Source of the DNA: JALORV01 sp035429805
Lineage (GTDB): Bacteria > Pseudomonadota > Gammaproteobacteria > Burkholderiales > Burkholderiaceae_F
Assembly: GCA_035429805.1 (NCBI GenBank)
Contig: DAOMFL010000008.1
Location: 17,041 to 81,040 of the forward strand
Direction of reading: 5' to 3'
DNA: 64,000 bases
The notes beneath the pieces are model-generated. The model saw only the letters and a program-made list of their open reading frames with translations, did no database searches and was not told the DNA's origin. Shown piece by piece: positions 1-8,350 of the stretch; position 1 is the first letter of the stretch, and the number at the start of each line of letters is the position of its first letter. A program made the position numbers and the translations under genes.

Positions 1-1038
1 CAGACGGTCACCGACTACCTGCTGAAGCTGATCGAGTTTCCCGAAGCCCTGCAGGTGCTGGAGTTTGCCGACGGCCGTGCCAGCCTGATCGCGGTGCGGG
101 CGTTCGCCGGCGGGCCGCTGGTGACGCACCCGGTCAAGGAACTGCGCCGCCACCTACCGAACGTCGACGCGCGCATCGTGGCGATGTTCCGGGACGAGTC
201 GAGCGTGCGCGTCGACGGCGACACGCAGATCGAGCCGGGTGACGAGGTGTTCTTCCTGGCAGCGTCGCAGAACATCCGCACCGTGATGGGGGAACTGCGG
301 CGCATGGACAAGCCGGTGCGGCGGGTCATGCTGGCGGGAGGCGGCAACATCGGACTGCGCGTCGCGCGCTCCCTCGACACCGGCGAGGGCCTCGACACTC
401 CGGACAGATTCATCGTCAAGATCATCGAGGCCAACAAACGACGCGCGGAGCTGCTGGCGCAGCAGCTCTCCCCCGATGTTCTGGTCCTCAACGGCGACGG
501 GACGGACGAGGACCTGCTGCAGCAGGAGGGCGTGCACGAGGTCGATCTCTTCATCGCGCTGACGAACGACGACGAGAACAACATCATGAGTTCGCTGCTG
601 GCCAAGCGCATGGGAGCGCGACGCGTGATCGCGCTCATCAACCGCAAGAGCTACGGCGATCTGATGCAGGGCGGGCAGATCGACATTGCGATCTCGCCGT
701 CGTATGCGACGCTGTCCGCGCTGCTGAGGTTCGTGCGTCGCGGTGACGTCGTGGCGGCTCACAGCCTGCGTCGCGGCGCGGCCGAGGCCCTCGAGATCAT
801 TGCCCACGGCGATGCGCGGACCTCGCGCGTCATCGGCAAGCGCATCGAACAGATCGAACTGCCGCGCGGAGTGACGATAGGCGCCGTCGTGCGCGGCACG
901 GGCGCGCTGACGCAGGTGCTGATGGCGCACCACGACACGATCATCGAAGCTGAAGACCATCTGATCGTCTTTGTCGAGAACAAGCGGCTGATCCAGCGTG
1001 TGGAGAAGCTGTTCACCGTCAGCGCCGGCTTCTTCTGA
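1..1038 (+). CDS. trkA: Trk potassium uptake regulatory protein TrkA (5' end outside window)
   Basis: TrkA is the cytoplasmic NAD-binding gating subunit of the Trk potassium channel and acts on TrkH. The frame is open from base 1, so the start lies upstream and the first Rossmann domain is missing. What remains is the end of the first half (RCK_C-like, ending near base 280) and a complete second half. That half has the nucleotide-binding loop GGGNIGLR near bases 340-365, the acidic residue after the second strand, and a C-terminal RCK_C domain ending at 1038. A TRAP operon separates it from its partner trkH (5220). The assignment is secure from the paired RCK architecture; only the N-terminus is unseen. 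Confidence 0.93.
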   Translation, partial: QTVTDYLLKLIEFPEALQVLEFADGRASLIAVRAFAGGPLVTHPVKELRRHLPNVDARIVAMFRDESSVRVDGDTQIEPGDEVFFLAASQNIRTVMGELRRMDKPVRRVMLAGGGNIGLRVARSLDTGEGLDTPDRFIVKIIEANKRRAELLAQQLSPDVLVLNGDGTDEDLLQQEGVHEVDLFIALTNDDENNIMSSLLAKRMGARRVIALINRKSYGDLMQGGQIDIAISPSYATLSALLRFVRRGDVVAAHSLRRGAAEALEIIAHGDARTSRVIGKRIEQIELPRGVTIGAVVRGTGALTQVLMAHHDTIIEAEDHLIVFVENKRLIQRVEKLFTVSAGFF

Positions 1039-1247
1039 GACTGCTGCGGTGCGTCAATCCCGAGATGGTTAGTCGATAACCCGCGTACTCCGTCAAAGCG
1101 TTTCCCCATGGCGCGTGGTTTCAATAGAATCATCGGCTGCGGCTCATAACCTGCGACACCTCGTACAAGAACACAAGCCGCGCCCGGTCCGGATGGCCTA
1201 GGGCCAGTCGCGTCGCAGAACCAACGGCTTTTTGCCAAGGAGACTTT

Positions 1248-2372
1248 ATGGAGTTCATCAAGAGCAAGGACGCGGCACCGACGCGTCGGAAGTTCCTGTC
1301 TAAAGCGGCCGCGGCCACCGCGGGCACCGCGGCGCTGGGGTTCCCGATGGTGTCCAGGGCCCAGACCACAGCCTTCCGCTTCCAGAGCACCTGGCCGGCG
1401 AAGGACATCTTTCACGAATACGCACTCGACTTCGCGAAGAAGGTCAACGACATGTCGGGTGGCCGGCTGAAGATCGAAGTGCTGCCGGCCGGCGCAGTGG
1501 TGCCGGCGTTCCAGCTGCTCGAGGCGGTTGCCAAGGGCAACCTCGACGGCGGCCATGGCGTCGTCGCCTATCACTACGGCAAGAACTCGGCGCTTGCGCT
1601 GTGGGGTTCGGGGCCGGGGTTCGGCATGGATCCGAACATGCTGCTGTCGTGGCACTACTACGGCGGCGGCAAGGAACTGCTCGAGGAGATCTACAAGGCG
1701 ACCAACTTCGATGTCGTGTCGTACCTCTACGGGCCGATGCCGACACAGCCGTTCGGCTGGTTCAAGAAGCCGATCGCCAAGGTCGAGGACATCAAGGGCA
1801 TGAAATTCCGCACGGTCGGCCTCGCGGTCGATATCTACACCGAGCAGGGCGCGGCCGTGAATCCGCTGCCGGGCGGCGAGATCGTGCCGGCGCTGGACCG
1901 GGGTCTCATCGATGGAGCGGAATTCAACAACGCATCGTCTGACCGCGTGCTCGGCTTCCCGGACGTGACCAAGAACTGCATGCTGCAGAGCTTCCACCAG
2001 AGCACCGAGCAGTTCGAGATCCTTTTCAACAAGGCGAAGTACAACGCGCTGTCGCCGGATCTGAAGAAGATCATCGACTATGCGACCGAGGCCAGCAGCG
2101 CCGACATGAGCTGGAAGGCGATCGACCGGAACTCGAAGGACTACATCGAGCTGAAGAAGGCCGGCGTCGCCTTCTACAAGACGCCCGATGCGATCCTGCG
2201 CAATCAGCTGGATTCGTGGGACAAGGTGATGGCGAAGAAGTCGGCCGAGAACCCGCTGTTCAAGAAGGTGCTCGACAGTCAGCGCGCCTTCGCGCAGCGC
2301 GCGGGCCAGTGGCAGAACGACTACCTCGTCGATTTCAAGCTGGCCTGGAACCACTACTTCGGGCGCAAGTAG
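1248..2372 (+). CDS. dctP: TRAP transporter substrate-binding protein, DctP family
   Basis: This is the periplasmic receptor of a tripartite ATP-independent transporter, which binds an organic acid and delivers it to the membrane subunits. The 374-residue protein starts with a twin-arginine signal (TRRKFLSKA near residue 17, cleavage near SRAQT), so it is probably exported folded by Tat. The mature part is a typical DctP fold, including the conserved IKGMKFRT segment in which an arginine normally contacts the substrate carboxylate. It resembles the TakP-like branch (2-oxoacid or mannitol/chloroaromatic annotations), but the ligand cannot be read from sequence. The start follows an AAGGAG ribosome site. 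The two permease genes follow directly, supporting a single operon. Confidence 0.92.
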   Translation: MEFIKSKDAAPTRRKFLSKAAAATAGTAALGFPMVSRAQTTAFRFQSTWPAKDIFHEYALDFAKKVNDMSGGRLKIEVLPAGAVVPAFQLLEAVAKGNLDGGHGVVAYHYGKNSALALWGSGPGFGMDPNMLLSWHYYGGGKELLEEIYKATNFDVVSYLYGPMPTQPFGWFKKPIAKVEDIKGMKFRTVGLAVDIYTEQGAAVNPLPGGEIVPALDRGLIDGAEFNNASSDRVLGFPDVTKNCMLQSFHQSTEQFEILFNKAKYNALSPDLKKIIDYATEASSADMSWKAIDRNSKDYIELKKAGVAFYKTPDAILRNQLDSWDKVMAKKSAENPLFKKVLDSQRAFAQRAGQWQNDYLVDFKLAWNHYFGRK

Positions 2373-2438
2373 GAGCGGCTGAAGGCAAGGGCACCGGGGC
2401 GCCAACGGGCGCCCCGCTCTTTGTTCACCGGAGTCGCC

Positions 2439-3062
2439 ATGCAACGCTGGTTATTGGCAGTGGACCGACTGTCCACATGGCTGGGGCAGTTCTTCGCCTG
2501 GGCCATCGTGGTGCTCACGTTCGGCGTGACCTGGGAGGTGTTCTCGCGCTATGCGCTGAACAGCCCGCACGACTGGAACCTGAACGTGCAGATCATGCTG
2601 TATGGCACGCTCTTCATGATGGCGGGCGCCTACACGCTGTCGAAGAACAACCACGTCCGTGGCGACGTCCTGTACGGCTTCTTCCGGCCGCGCACCCAGG
2701 CCTGGATCGATCTGGTGCTTTATTTCGCCTTCTTCCTGCCCGGCATCGTCGCCCTGACGTGGGCCGGCTGGAGCTATGCGATGGAGGCGCTGGCCATCCG
2801 CGAGAAGACGTTCTCGGCCACGCCGCTGCCGCTGTATCCGTTCAAGTTCGTCATACCGATCGCCGGCGGAATGCTGCTGCTGCAGGGGCTGGTCGAGATC
2901 GTGCGCTGCGTGCGGTGCATCCGCGATGGTGAATGGCCGTCGCGCATCGAGGACGTCGAGGAGGTCGACGTCGACAAGCTCAAGGCCATGGTGCACGTCA
3001 AGGACGAGGACATCGCTGCGCTCGACAAGTACGTCAAGGCGCAGGAGGAGTCCGCAAAATGA
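2439..3062 (+). CDS. dctQ: TRAP transporter small permease, DctQ family
   Basis: This is the small membrane subunit of the TRAP transporter, which pairs with DctM and the periplasmic receptor. I chose the ATG at 2439, preceded by CCGGAG, over an upstream TTG at 2421. The product is 207 residues with four predicted membrane helices in the first 165 residues, as usual for DctQ. A charged cytoplasmic tail of about 40 residues follows, rich in Asp, Glu and Lys (EDVEEVDVDKLKAM). Its stop codon overlaps the dctM start as ATGA, so the two subunits are probably translationally coupled. Confidence 0.92.
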   Translation: MQRWLLAVDRLSTWLGQFFAWAIVVLTFGVTWEVFSRYALNSPHDWNLNVQIMLYGTLFMMAGAYTLSKNNHVRGDVLYGFFRPRTQAWIDLVLYFAFFLPGIVALTWAGWSYAMEALAIREKTFSATPLPLYPFKFVIPIAGGMLLLQGLVEIVRCVRCIRDGEWPSRIEDVEEVDVDKLKAMVHVKDEDIAALDKYVKAQEESAK

Positions 3063-5011
3063 GAATCCGCAAGGAACTGTGGTTCGGCTTCATCCTGATG
3101 GGGCTGATCCTGCTCGGCATCGCCATCGTGCTGCTGCGTGCCGATACCGTCACGAGCGGCCATTACGGGCTGCTGATGCTGGCGCTGATCGTGGTGGCGA
3201 TCATGCTCGGCTTTCCCACGGCATTCACGCTGATGGGCATGGGAATGATCTTCACGTGGATCGCCTACGACGGCGACTGGCACAAGACGCTCGACCTGAT
3301 GGTGCAGGCGGCGTTCAAGGTGATGAGCAACGACGTGCTCATTTCGATCCCGCTGTTCGTCTTCATGGGCTACCTGGTCGAACGCGCAAACCTGATCGAG
3401 AAGCTGTTCCGCTCACTGCACCTATCTCTGGCCCGCATCCCGGGCTCGCTGGCGGTGGCCACGCTCTTCACTTGCGCTGTGTTCGCGACCGCAACCGGCA
3501 TTGTCGGCGCCGTGGTCACGCTGATGGGCCTGCTGGCGTTCCCTCAGATGCTGAAGTCCGGCTACGACATCAAGCTCTCCGCAGGAGCCATCACTGCCGG
3601 CGGCTGCCTTGGCATCCTCATTCCGCCATCGGTGATGCTGATCGTCTACGGGGCGACGGCCGGCGTGTCGGTGGTTCAGCTGTACGCGGGAGCATTCTTC
3701 CCGGGAATCATGCTGGCCGGTCTCTACATCGGCTATGTGATCGTGCTGGCGATCTTCAAGCCGAATCTCGCGCCGCCGCTGTCGCAGGAGGCGCGCAGGA
3801 TCAACCTCCCTGCACTGACACAGCGTGTCGCCGACGGGTTCTCCAACCGCGCCGTGCCCGCGCTGCTCAACGCGCTGAAGGGTTCAAGGAACCTCGACGT
3901 CCCGACCGGCTATCTCCTGAAACAGCTTGGCATTGCGCTGGTGCCGGCGATCCTGTTTGCGCTGGTAGCGTTCGGAGCCTACGAGTTGGTCACGATGCCA
4001 GCGGAAGCCCCTGCGCAGGTCCAGTCGATGGGTGGCGGCGTGGCAGAGCCGCCCGGCACGCTACAGGAGCCTGCGGGCAGCGGGGGACTCGCCGAACCGC
4101 CGGGTGCGGGCGGCGTACAGGAACCACCGGGAGCATCGCAGGGTGTGAAGGAGCCGCCGGGCACAGAAGGCGGTGGCGTCAAGGAACCGCCTGCGGCGGG
4201 CGGACTGCGTGAACCGGGCTCGACCGGTCAAGCTGCGGCGGCGGCCGCGCCGCGCGTGTCGGCACCCATGGGGTACTGGATCGGACTCGGCGTCGGCGCC
4301 CTGATGATGGTGGGCCTGTACGCGTTCATGACGTTCCAGCGCCTCGAGATCTTCAAGATGTTGCTGACCTCGTTCTTCCCGCTGGTGGTGATGATTCTGG
4401 CGGTGCTCGGATCGATCGTGCTCGGACTGGCGACGCCGACCGAGGCAGCAGCGGTGGGCGCGTTCGGCGGCTTCGTGCTGGCAGCGGCCTACCGGCAGCT
4501 GACGCTGGGCGTCGTCAGGGAAAGCGTGTACCTCACCGCGAAAACGAGCGCCATGGTGTGCTGGCTGTTCGTCGGCTCGGCAATCTTCTCGGCGGCGTTC
4601 GCCCTGCTGGGCGGGCAGGAGCTGGTCGAGAAGTGGGTGCTGTCGATGAACCTCACGAAGACGGAGTTCCTGCTGCTGTCGCAGTTCATCATCTTCATCC
4701 TCGGCTGGCCGCTGGAATGGACCGAAATCATCGTCATCTTCATGCCGATCTTCATCCCGCTGCTGGACAACTTCGGCGTCGATCCGCTGTTCTTCGGCCT
4801 GCTGGTGGCGCTCAACCTGCAGACGGCGTTCCTGAGTCCGCCCGTCGCCATGGCAGCGTTCTACCTGAAGGGCGTCAGCCCGCCGCACGTCACGCTGAAC
4901 CAGATCTTTGCGGGCATGATGCCGTTCATGGCGATCCAGGTGCTGGCGATCTTCCTGCTGTACTTCGAGCCGAAGATCGGGCTGTGGCTGCCGCAGATGC
5001 TCTACAAGTGA
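3059..5011 (+). CDS. dctM: TRAP transporter large permease, DctM family, with a Pro/Gly-rich insertion
   Basis: This is the large transport subunit of the TRAP system, carrying the ion-coupled pathway. At 650 residues it is about 200 longer than the common DctM (roughly 425-450). The N-terminal half (to about residue 255) and the C-terminal half (from about residue 435) match the DctM core, including GCLGILIPPS and GLATPTEAAAVGA. Between them lies an extra hydrophobic helix, a low-complexity loop of seven E-P-P/A-G-like repeats (about residues 327-388), and another hydrophobic helix. The reading frame is intact and coding character does not change, so this is an insertion and not a frameshift. 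The start overlaps the dctQ stop. Confidence 0.9.
   Translation: MRIRKELWFGFILMGLILLGIAIVLLRADTVTSGHYGLLMLALIVVAIMLGFPTAFTLMGMGMIFTWIAYDGDWHKTLDLMVQAAFKVMSNDVLISIPLFVFMGYLVERANLIEKLFRSLHLSLARIPGSLAVATLFTCAVFATATGIVGAVVTLMGLLAFPQMLKSGYDIKLSAGAITAGGCLGILIPPSVMLIVYGATAGVSVVQLYAGAFFPGIMLAGLYIGYVIVLAIFKPNLAPPLSQEARRINLPALTQRVADGFSNRAVPALLNALKGSRNLDVPTGYLLKQLGIALVPAILFALVAFGAYELVTMPAEAPAQVQSMGGGVAEPPGTLQEPAGSGGLAEPPGAGGVQEPPGASQGVKEPPGTEGGGVKEPPAAGGLREPGSTGQAAAAAAPRVSAPMGYWIGLGVGALMMVGLYAFMTFQRLEIFKMLLTSFFPLVVMILAVLGSIVLGLATPTEAAAVGAFGGFVLAAAYRQLTLGVVRESVYLTAKTSAMVCWLFVGSAIFSAAFALLGGQELVEKWVLSMNLTKTEFLLLSQFIIFILGWPLEWTEIIVIFMPIFIPLLDNFGVDPLFFGLLVALNLQTAFLSPPVAMAAFYLKGVSPPHVTLNQIFAGMMPFMAIQVLAIFLLYFEPKIGLWLPQMLYK
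4040..4220 (+). repeat. Degenerate EPPG-type repeat region inside dctM
   Basis: Seven imperfect units of the form x-x-E-P-P-G, separated by Gly/Ala/Ser/Thr-rich spacers of 3-6 residues, are encoded here. The units read AEPPG, QEPAG, AEPPG, QEPPG, KEPPG, KEPPA and REPG. DNA identity between units is limited to the gagccgccgg-like core, so this is a diverged protein repeat and not a young microsatellite. It should form a flexible, extended loop between two extra membrane helices of the permease. Confidence 0.8.
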
Positions 5012-5032
5012 CGCCCTGAGACGTCTCGGCGT

Positions 5033-5061
5033 CGGGCGGGCGCCGGTAAGGCGCCCGCCCG
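5033..5061 (+). terminator. Strong hairpin after the TRAP operon
   Basis: Twelve perfectly paired bases (5033-5044 with 5050-5061) enclose the five-base loop ggtaa, 22 bases after the dctM stop. No T-run follows, so it may terminate weakly or only protect the 3' end of the transcript. A shorter GAGACGTCTC palindrome lies just upstream at 5019-5028. Confidence 0.5.
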
Positions 5062-5219
5062 GCCGCAGGAAGTGGCGGCAGGGTGGCTGGTAGTGCCGGT
5101 CCGGCCGTCATCAGATTCCGCGGACGCCGGCCCGAAGTCGAGCGAACCCGAGCGTCACATCAGCTCCGCCGTGAAGCCGGGGCGGAGCGCATAATCCGCG
5201 CGCACTGAACGCCGCCACC

Positions 5220-6689
5220 ATGCAGGCGCTAGCGCGCTCGATCCTTCCGGTTCTCAACGTCCTCGGCTACGTCGTGCTGATCTTCGCGGGCACGATGCTG
5301 GTGCCGCTGGCGTTCGCGTTCTTCGCGCATGAACGGGCGCTGCAAGACTACGACCTGGCGCTGCTGATCACGGCCGCCATCGGCGGTGCGCTGATCCTGA
5401 CCACGCGGCGCTTCCGACGCGAACTGCAACCGCGGGACGGCTTCCTGCTCGTGACGCTGGGCTGGACGGTGCTGCCCGCGTGCGCGACGCTGCCGCTGCT
5501 CTTTCATATCCCCGGTCTCAGTTTCACCGACGCCTATTTTGAAACGATGTCAGGCTTGACCACGACCGGTGCGACGGTGCTGAGCGGACTCGACCACCTG
5601 CCGCTGTCGATCAACGTCTGGCGCCATCTGCTCGTGTGGATGGGCGGTATGGGCATCCTGGTGCTGGCCGTCGCCATCCTGCCGCTGCTCGGTGTCGGCG
5701 GCGCGCAGATCTTCAAGGCCGAGACCGCCGGGCCGTTCAAGGAAACGAAGCTCACACCGCGCATCGCGGACACGGCCAAGGCGCTTTATTCAATCTACTT
5801 CGGCATCTCGCTGGTCTGCTTCCTCGCCTACCGCTGGGCCGGCATGAGCTGGGCCGATGCCTTCATGCACATGTGTTCGACGATGGGCCTCGGCGGCTTC
5901 TCGTCGCACGACGCGAGCTTCGGCTACTGGGACTCCCCGCTGATCGAGTACACGGCGGTCGTCTTCATGACGCTCGCCGGCTTCAATTTCTCGCTGCACT
6001 TCGTGGCCTGGCGCCGGCGGTCGATCATGGCGTACTGGACGGACCCCGAGGCGCGCGCCTACGTGCTGACGCTGGTCGTGGCCTGCCTCGCGGTTGCGGC
6101 CTTTCTGCTGCACAGGGAGGTCTACAGCGACTGGTGGACCGCACTGCGCTTCGCTACCTTCAATGTCGTGTCGATCGCCACGACGACGGGATATGCCAGC
6201 ACCGACTACAACCAGTGGCCGATCTTCGCGCCGATACTGATGCTGTTCCTGAGCGGCTTCACCACCTGCGCCGGTTCGACGGGCGGCGGCATCAAGATGA
6301 TCCGCGGACTGATCCTGCTGAAGCAGGCGCGGCGCGAGTTCACCCGCATCTTGCACCCGCGCGCGGTGAATCCGGTCATCGTCGGCGACCAGGTCATCGA
6401 GAACAAGGTGATCTTTGCGGTGCTGGCGTTCATGCTGATCTATGGTGCGTCGATCACCTGGCTCACGTTCGTGCTGCTGCTGTCGGGGCTCGACGTCATC
6501 TCGGCCTTCACCGCGATCGTCGCCTGCATCAACAACACCGGACCGGGCCTGAACCAGGTCGGGCCTTCGACCAACTTCGGCGGCCTGACCGACTTCGAGA
6601 CCTGGGTATGCACGTTTGCGATGCTGATCGGCCGGCTCGAGCTGTTCTCGGTGCTGGTGCTGTTCACCCCCGAGTTCTGGCGCCGCTGA
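5220..6689 (+). CDS. trkH: Trk potassium uptake transmembrane protein TrkH
   Basis: This is the pore-forming subunit of the Trk potassium uptake system, gated by TrkA. The 489 residues match the usual length (E. coli 483). It shows the four pore-loop repeats with selectivity-filter glycines, for example SGLTTTGAT (near residue 114), STMGLGGFS (near 220), ATTTGYAST (near 320) and CINNTGPGL (near 440), and about ten membrane helices. The ATG at 5220 is followed at once by a hydrophobic helix. Its stop overlaps the ATG of the next small gene, suggesting coupled translation. Confidence 0.96.
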   Translation: MQALARSILPVLNVLGYVVLIFAGTMLVPLAFAFFAHERALQDYDLALLITAAIGGALILTTRRFRRELQPRDGFLLVTLGWTVLPACATLPLLFHIPGLSFTDAYFETMSGLTTTGATVLSGLDHLPLSINVWRHLLVWMGGMGILVLAVAILPLLGVGGAQIFKAETAGPFKETKLTPRIADTAKALYSIYFGISLVCFLAYRWAGMSWADAFMHMCSTMGLGGFSSHDASFGYWDSPLIEYTAVVFMTLAGFNFSLHFVAWRRRSIMAYWTDPEARAYVLTLVVACLAVAAFLLHREVYSDWWTALRFATFNVVSIATTTGYASTDYNQWPIFAPILMLFLSGFTTCAGSTGGGIKMIRGLILLKQARREFTRILHPRAVNPVIVGDQVIENKVIFAVLAFMLIYGASITWLTFVLLLSGLDVISAFTAIVACINNTGPGLNQVGPSTNFGGLTDFETWVCTFAMLIGRLELFSVLVLFTPEFWRR

Positions 6690-7015
6690 TGCAGGCGACT
6701 GTGCGGCAGCACGGCGGCGACGCGCAGCAGCTCGCCGACGCCTGGCTCGCCGTGCATGCAGGCGAGCGATGCGCTGTCATCGTCGAGGGTGCGTTTGTTC
6801 CGCTGGAGGCACCGTCCGGCGTGACGGTCGAGCGGCTGGCGGGGGGCTGTCCATGCTGCCTTGGACAGGTGCCGCTGCGCGTGGCGCTGGTGCGGCTGGT
6901 CCGCGCGGTGCGCCCCGACGCACTCCTGCTGCTGCTCTCGCAGGGCGACCATGCAGAGCGGGTGCGGGCGCTGCTGGCTGACGGCAGCCTTGGCGTCCGG
7001 TTCGTCGTGGAGTGA
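6689..7015 (+). CDS. Small CobW-like (G3E-type) CxCC-motif protein without a P-loop
   Basis: This 108-residue protein is tightly packed between trkH (ATGA overlap) and a hydrolase gene two bases downstream. Residues 50-85 carry GGCPCC followed by a helix and a hydrophobic strand (RPDALLLLL). This closely resembles the CxCC metal-binding segment and following helix of CobW/YjiA G3E GTPases. No Walker A, Walker B or NKxD motif is present, and the length is about a third of a full G3E protein. It may be a metal-binding relic or a minimal accessory protein. The N-terminal 45 residues are not recognisable. The reading frame is supported by coupling on both sides; the function is unknown. Confidence 0.6.
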   Translation: MQATVRQHGGDAQQLADAWLAVHAGERCAVIVEGAFVPLEAPSGVTVERLAGGCPCCLGQVPLRVALVRLVRAVRPDALLLLLSQGDHAERVRALLADGSLGVRFVVE

Positions 7016-7017
7016 CG

Positions 7018-7815
7018 ATGCTGCGGAAGATCGACACCGGAAAGGTCCGGCTGGCTTACCGCATCGACGGCCCGGCCGATCGCCCCTGGGTCGTCATGAG
7101 TCATTCGCTGGCCTGCGATCACTCGATGTGGGATGCGCAGATGGGCGCGCTGGGCGGGTTCCGGGTGCTGCGCTTCGACAGCCGCGGGCACGGCGCTTCC
7201 GATGCGCCGGAGGGGCGCTACACGATCGAGGACCTGGCCGGCGATGTCCTTGGACTGCTCGACGCGCTGCGCATTGATCGCTGCCATTTCGTCGGGCTGT
7301 CGATGGGCGGCATGATCGGCCAGCAACTGGCGCTGCAGGCACCGGAGCGAATCGCGTCACTGGTGCTGGCCGATACCAGCAGCCGCTATCCCGCGTCGGT
7401 GCTTCCAGTGTGGGACGAGCGCATCGCGCTGGTGCGGTCGCAGGGCATGCAGGCCGTCGTGCAGGCAACGCTCGAGCGCTGGTTCACGGCGAAATTCAGG
7501 AACGAGCATCCGCAGGAGGTGGCCCGTATTGGCGCGCTGATCAGTGCGACGCCGGTGGCGGGCTACGTCGGCTGTGCGCATGCGGTGCCGCGCATCAATT
7601 TCACCGCGCGGCTCGCGACGATCCGCCGTCCGACGCTGGTCATCGTCGGGGCCGAGGATCTGGGTACGCCGGTGGCGATGGCGGAAGAGATCGCCGCGGC
7701 CATACCTGGCGCGGAACTGCGGATCATCGATGCCGCCGCGCACCTGTCCAATATCGAGCAGGCGGTCCGTTTCAACCAACGGCTCGGCGCGTTCCTCGCC
7801 CAGGAAGGCAGTTAG
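7018..7815 (+). CDS. Alpha/beta hydrolase, 3-oxoadipate enol-lactonase (PcaD)-like
   Basis: This is a 265-residue alpha/beta hydrolase of the PcaD type. PcaD hydrolyses 3-oxoadipate enol-lactone in the beta-ketoadipate pathway. The oxyanion segment is SHSLACDHSMWD, the next strand carries RFDSRGHGASD, and the nucleophile elbow is GLSMGG with Ser95. The acid is probably in GAEDLGTP and the base histidine in AAHLSN near the end. No other aromatic-degradation genes are nearby, so the true substrate is uncertain. It starts two bases after the preceding stop and is probably co-transcribed with trkH and the CobW-like gene. Confidence 0.8.
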   Translation: MLRKIDTGKVRLAYRIDGPADRPWVVMSHSLACDHSMWDAQMGALGGFRVLRFDSRGHGASDAPEGRYTIEDLAGDVLGLLDALRIDRCHFVGLSMGGMIGQQLALQAPERIASLVLADTSSRYPASVLPVWDERIALVRSQGMQAVVQATLERWFTAKFRNEHPQEVARIGALISATPVAGYVGCAHAVPRINFTARLATIRRPTLVIVGAEDLGTPVAMAEEIAAAIPGAELRIIDAAAHLSNIEQAVRFNQRLGAFLAQEGS

Positions 7816-7937
7816 CGTTTACTCTCCATATGTAAGGCCTCAGGCAAGGGCTGTAATGCAGCGCCTTGAATCTTCCGCGCCGGTACCGATATTGCAACTA
7901 AGCGCAGACCCTTTGCGCGTACCACCGGAAGGACCCC

Positions 7938-8201
7938 ATGGCCCTGACTGTCATCTACAACAGCCCGCAGTTCTGCGTATTCGAGTTCGAAGGCTCGAGC
8001 ACGACCGATGGGCGAGCGACCGGCGGCTACGAGATCATGGACAAGCAGCTGCGGCGCGAGATCTTTCTCGGCGGGCGGGATGCGGAGAACTTCCGTCGCA
8101 GCGTGCAGGAACTGATCGAACAAGGGCCGACCTCGGAGGAGGTCGATGCGTTCCTCAACGGCTTCAGCGGGCTGATGACGCAGCCCGTGGTTCTGCACTA
8201 A
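7938..8201 (+). CDS. DUF3567 family protein
   Basis: An 87-residue protein of the DUF3567 family, which is largely restricted to Betaproteobacteria and has no known function. Family hallmarks are the start MALTVIYNSPQFCVFEF, the central GGYEIMDK, a basic REIFLGG and the invariant C-terminus LMTQPVVLH. No signal peptide or membrane helix is visible, so it is probably cytoplasmic. A GGAAGGA ribosome site lies upstream of the ATG, and the gene sits alone with about 120 bp of upstream DNA. It is useful as a taxonomic marker. Confidence 0.9.
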   Translation: MALTVIYNSPQFCVFEFEGSSTTDGRATGGYEIMDKQLRREIFLGGRDAENFRRSVQELIEQGPTSEEVDAFLNGFSGLMTQPVVLH

Positions 8202-8350
8202 GGGCGACGAACCGCCCGCCTCGCCCGCCACCGGCGACCCGCTTTGGAGGGGGGCTTCTAGGCAGGCCGCTGCCGCCGCAGGTGCGAGGGGCCAAAATGC
8301 CACTGACAGCTACGGCGGCCGCAATGACGACCGCCCGTTAGGGGGCATTT

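Noticed and set aside
4040..4220. EPPG region considered as a CRISPR-like or DNA tandem repeat array
   Set aside because: Units are irregular in spacing, share only short DNA cores and stay in one reading frame, so this is a protein-level repeat.
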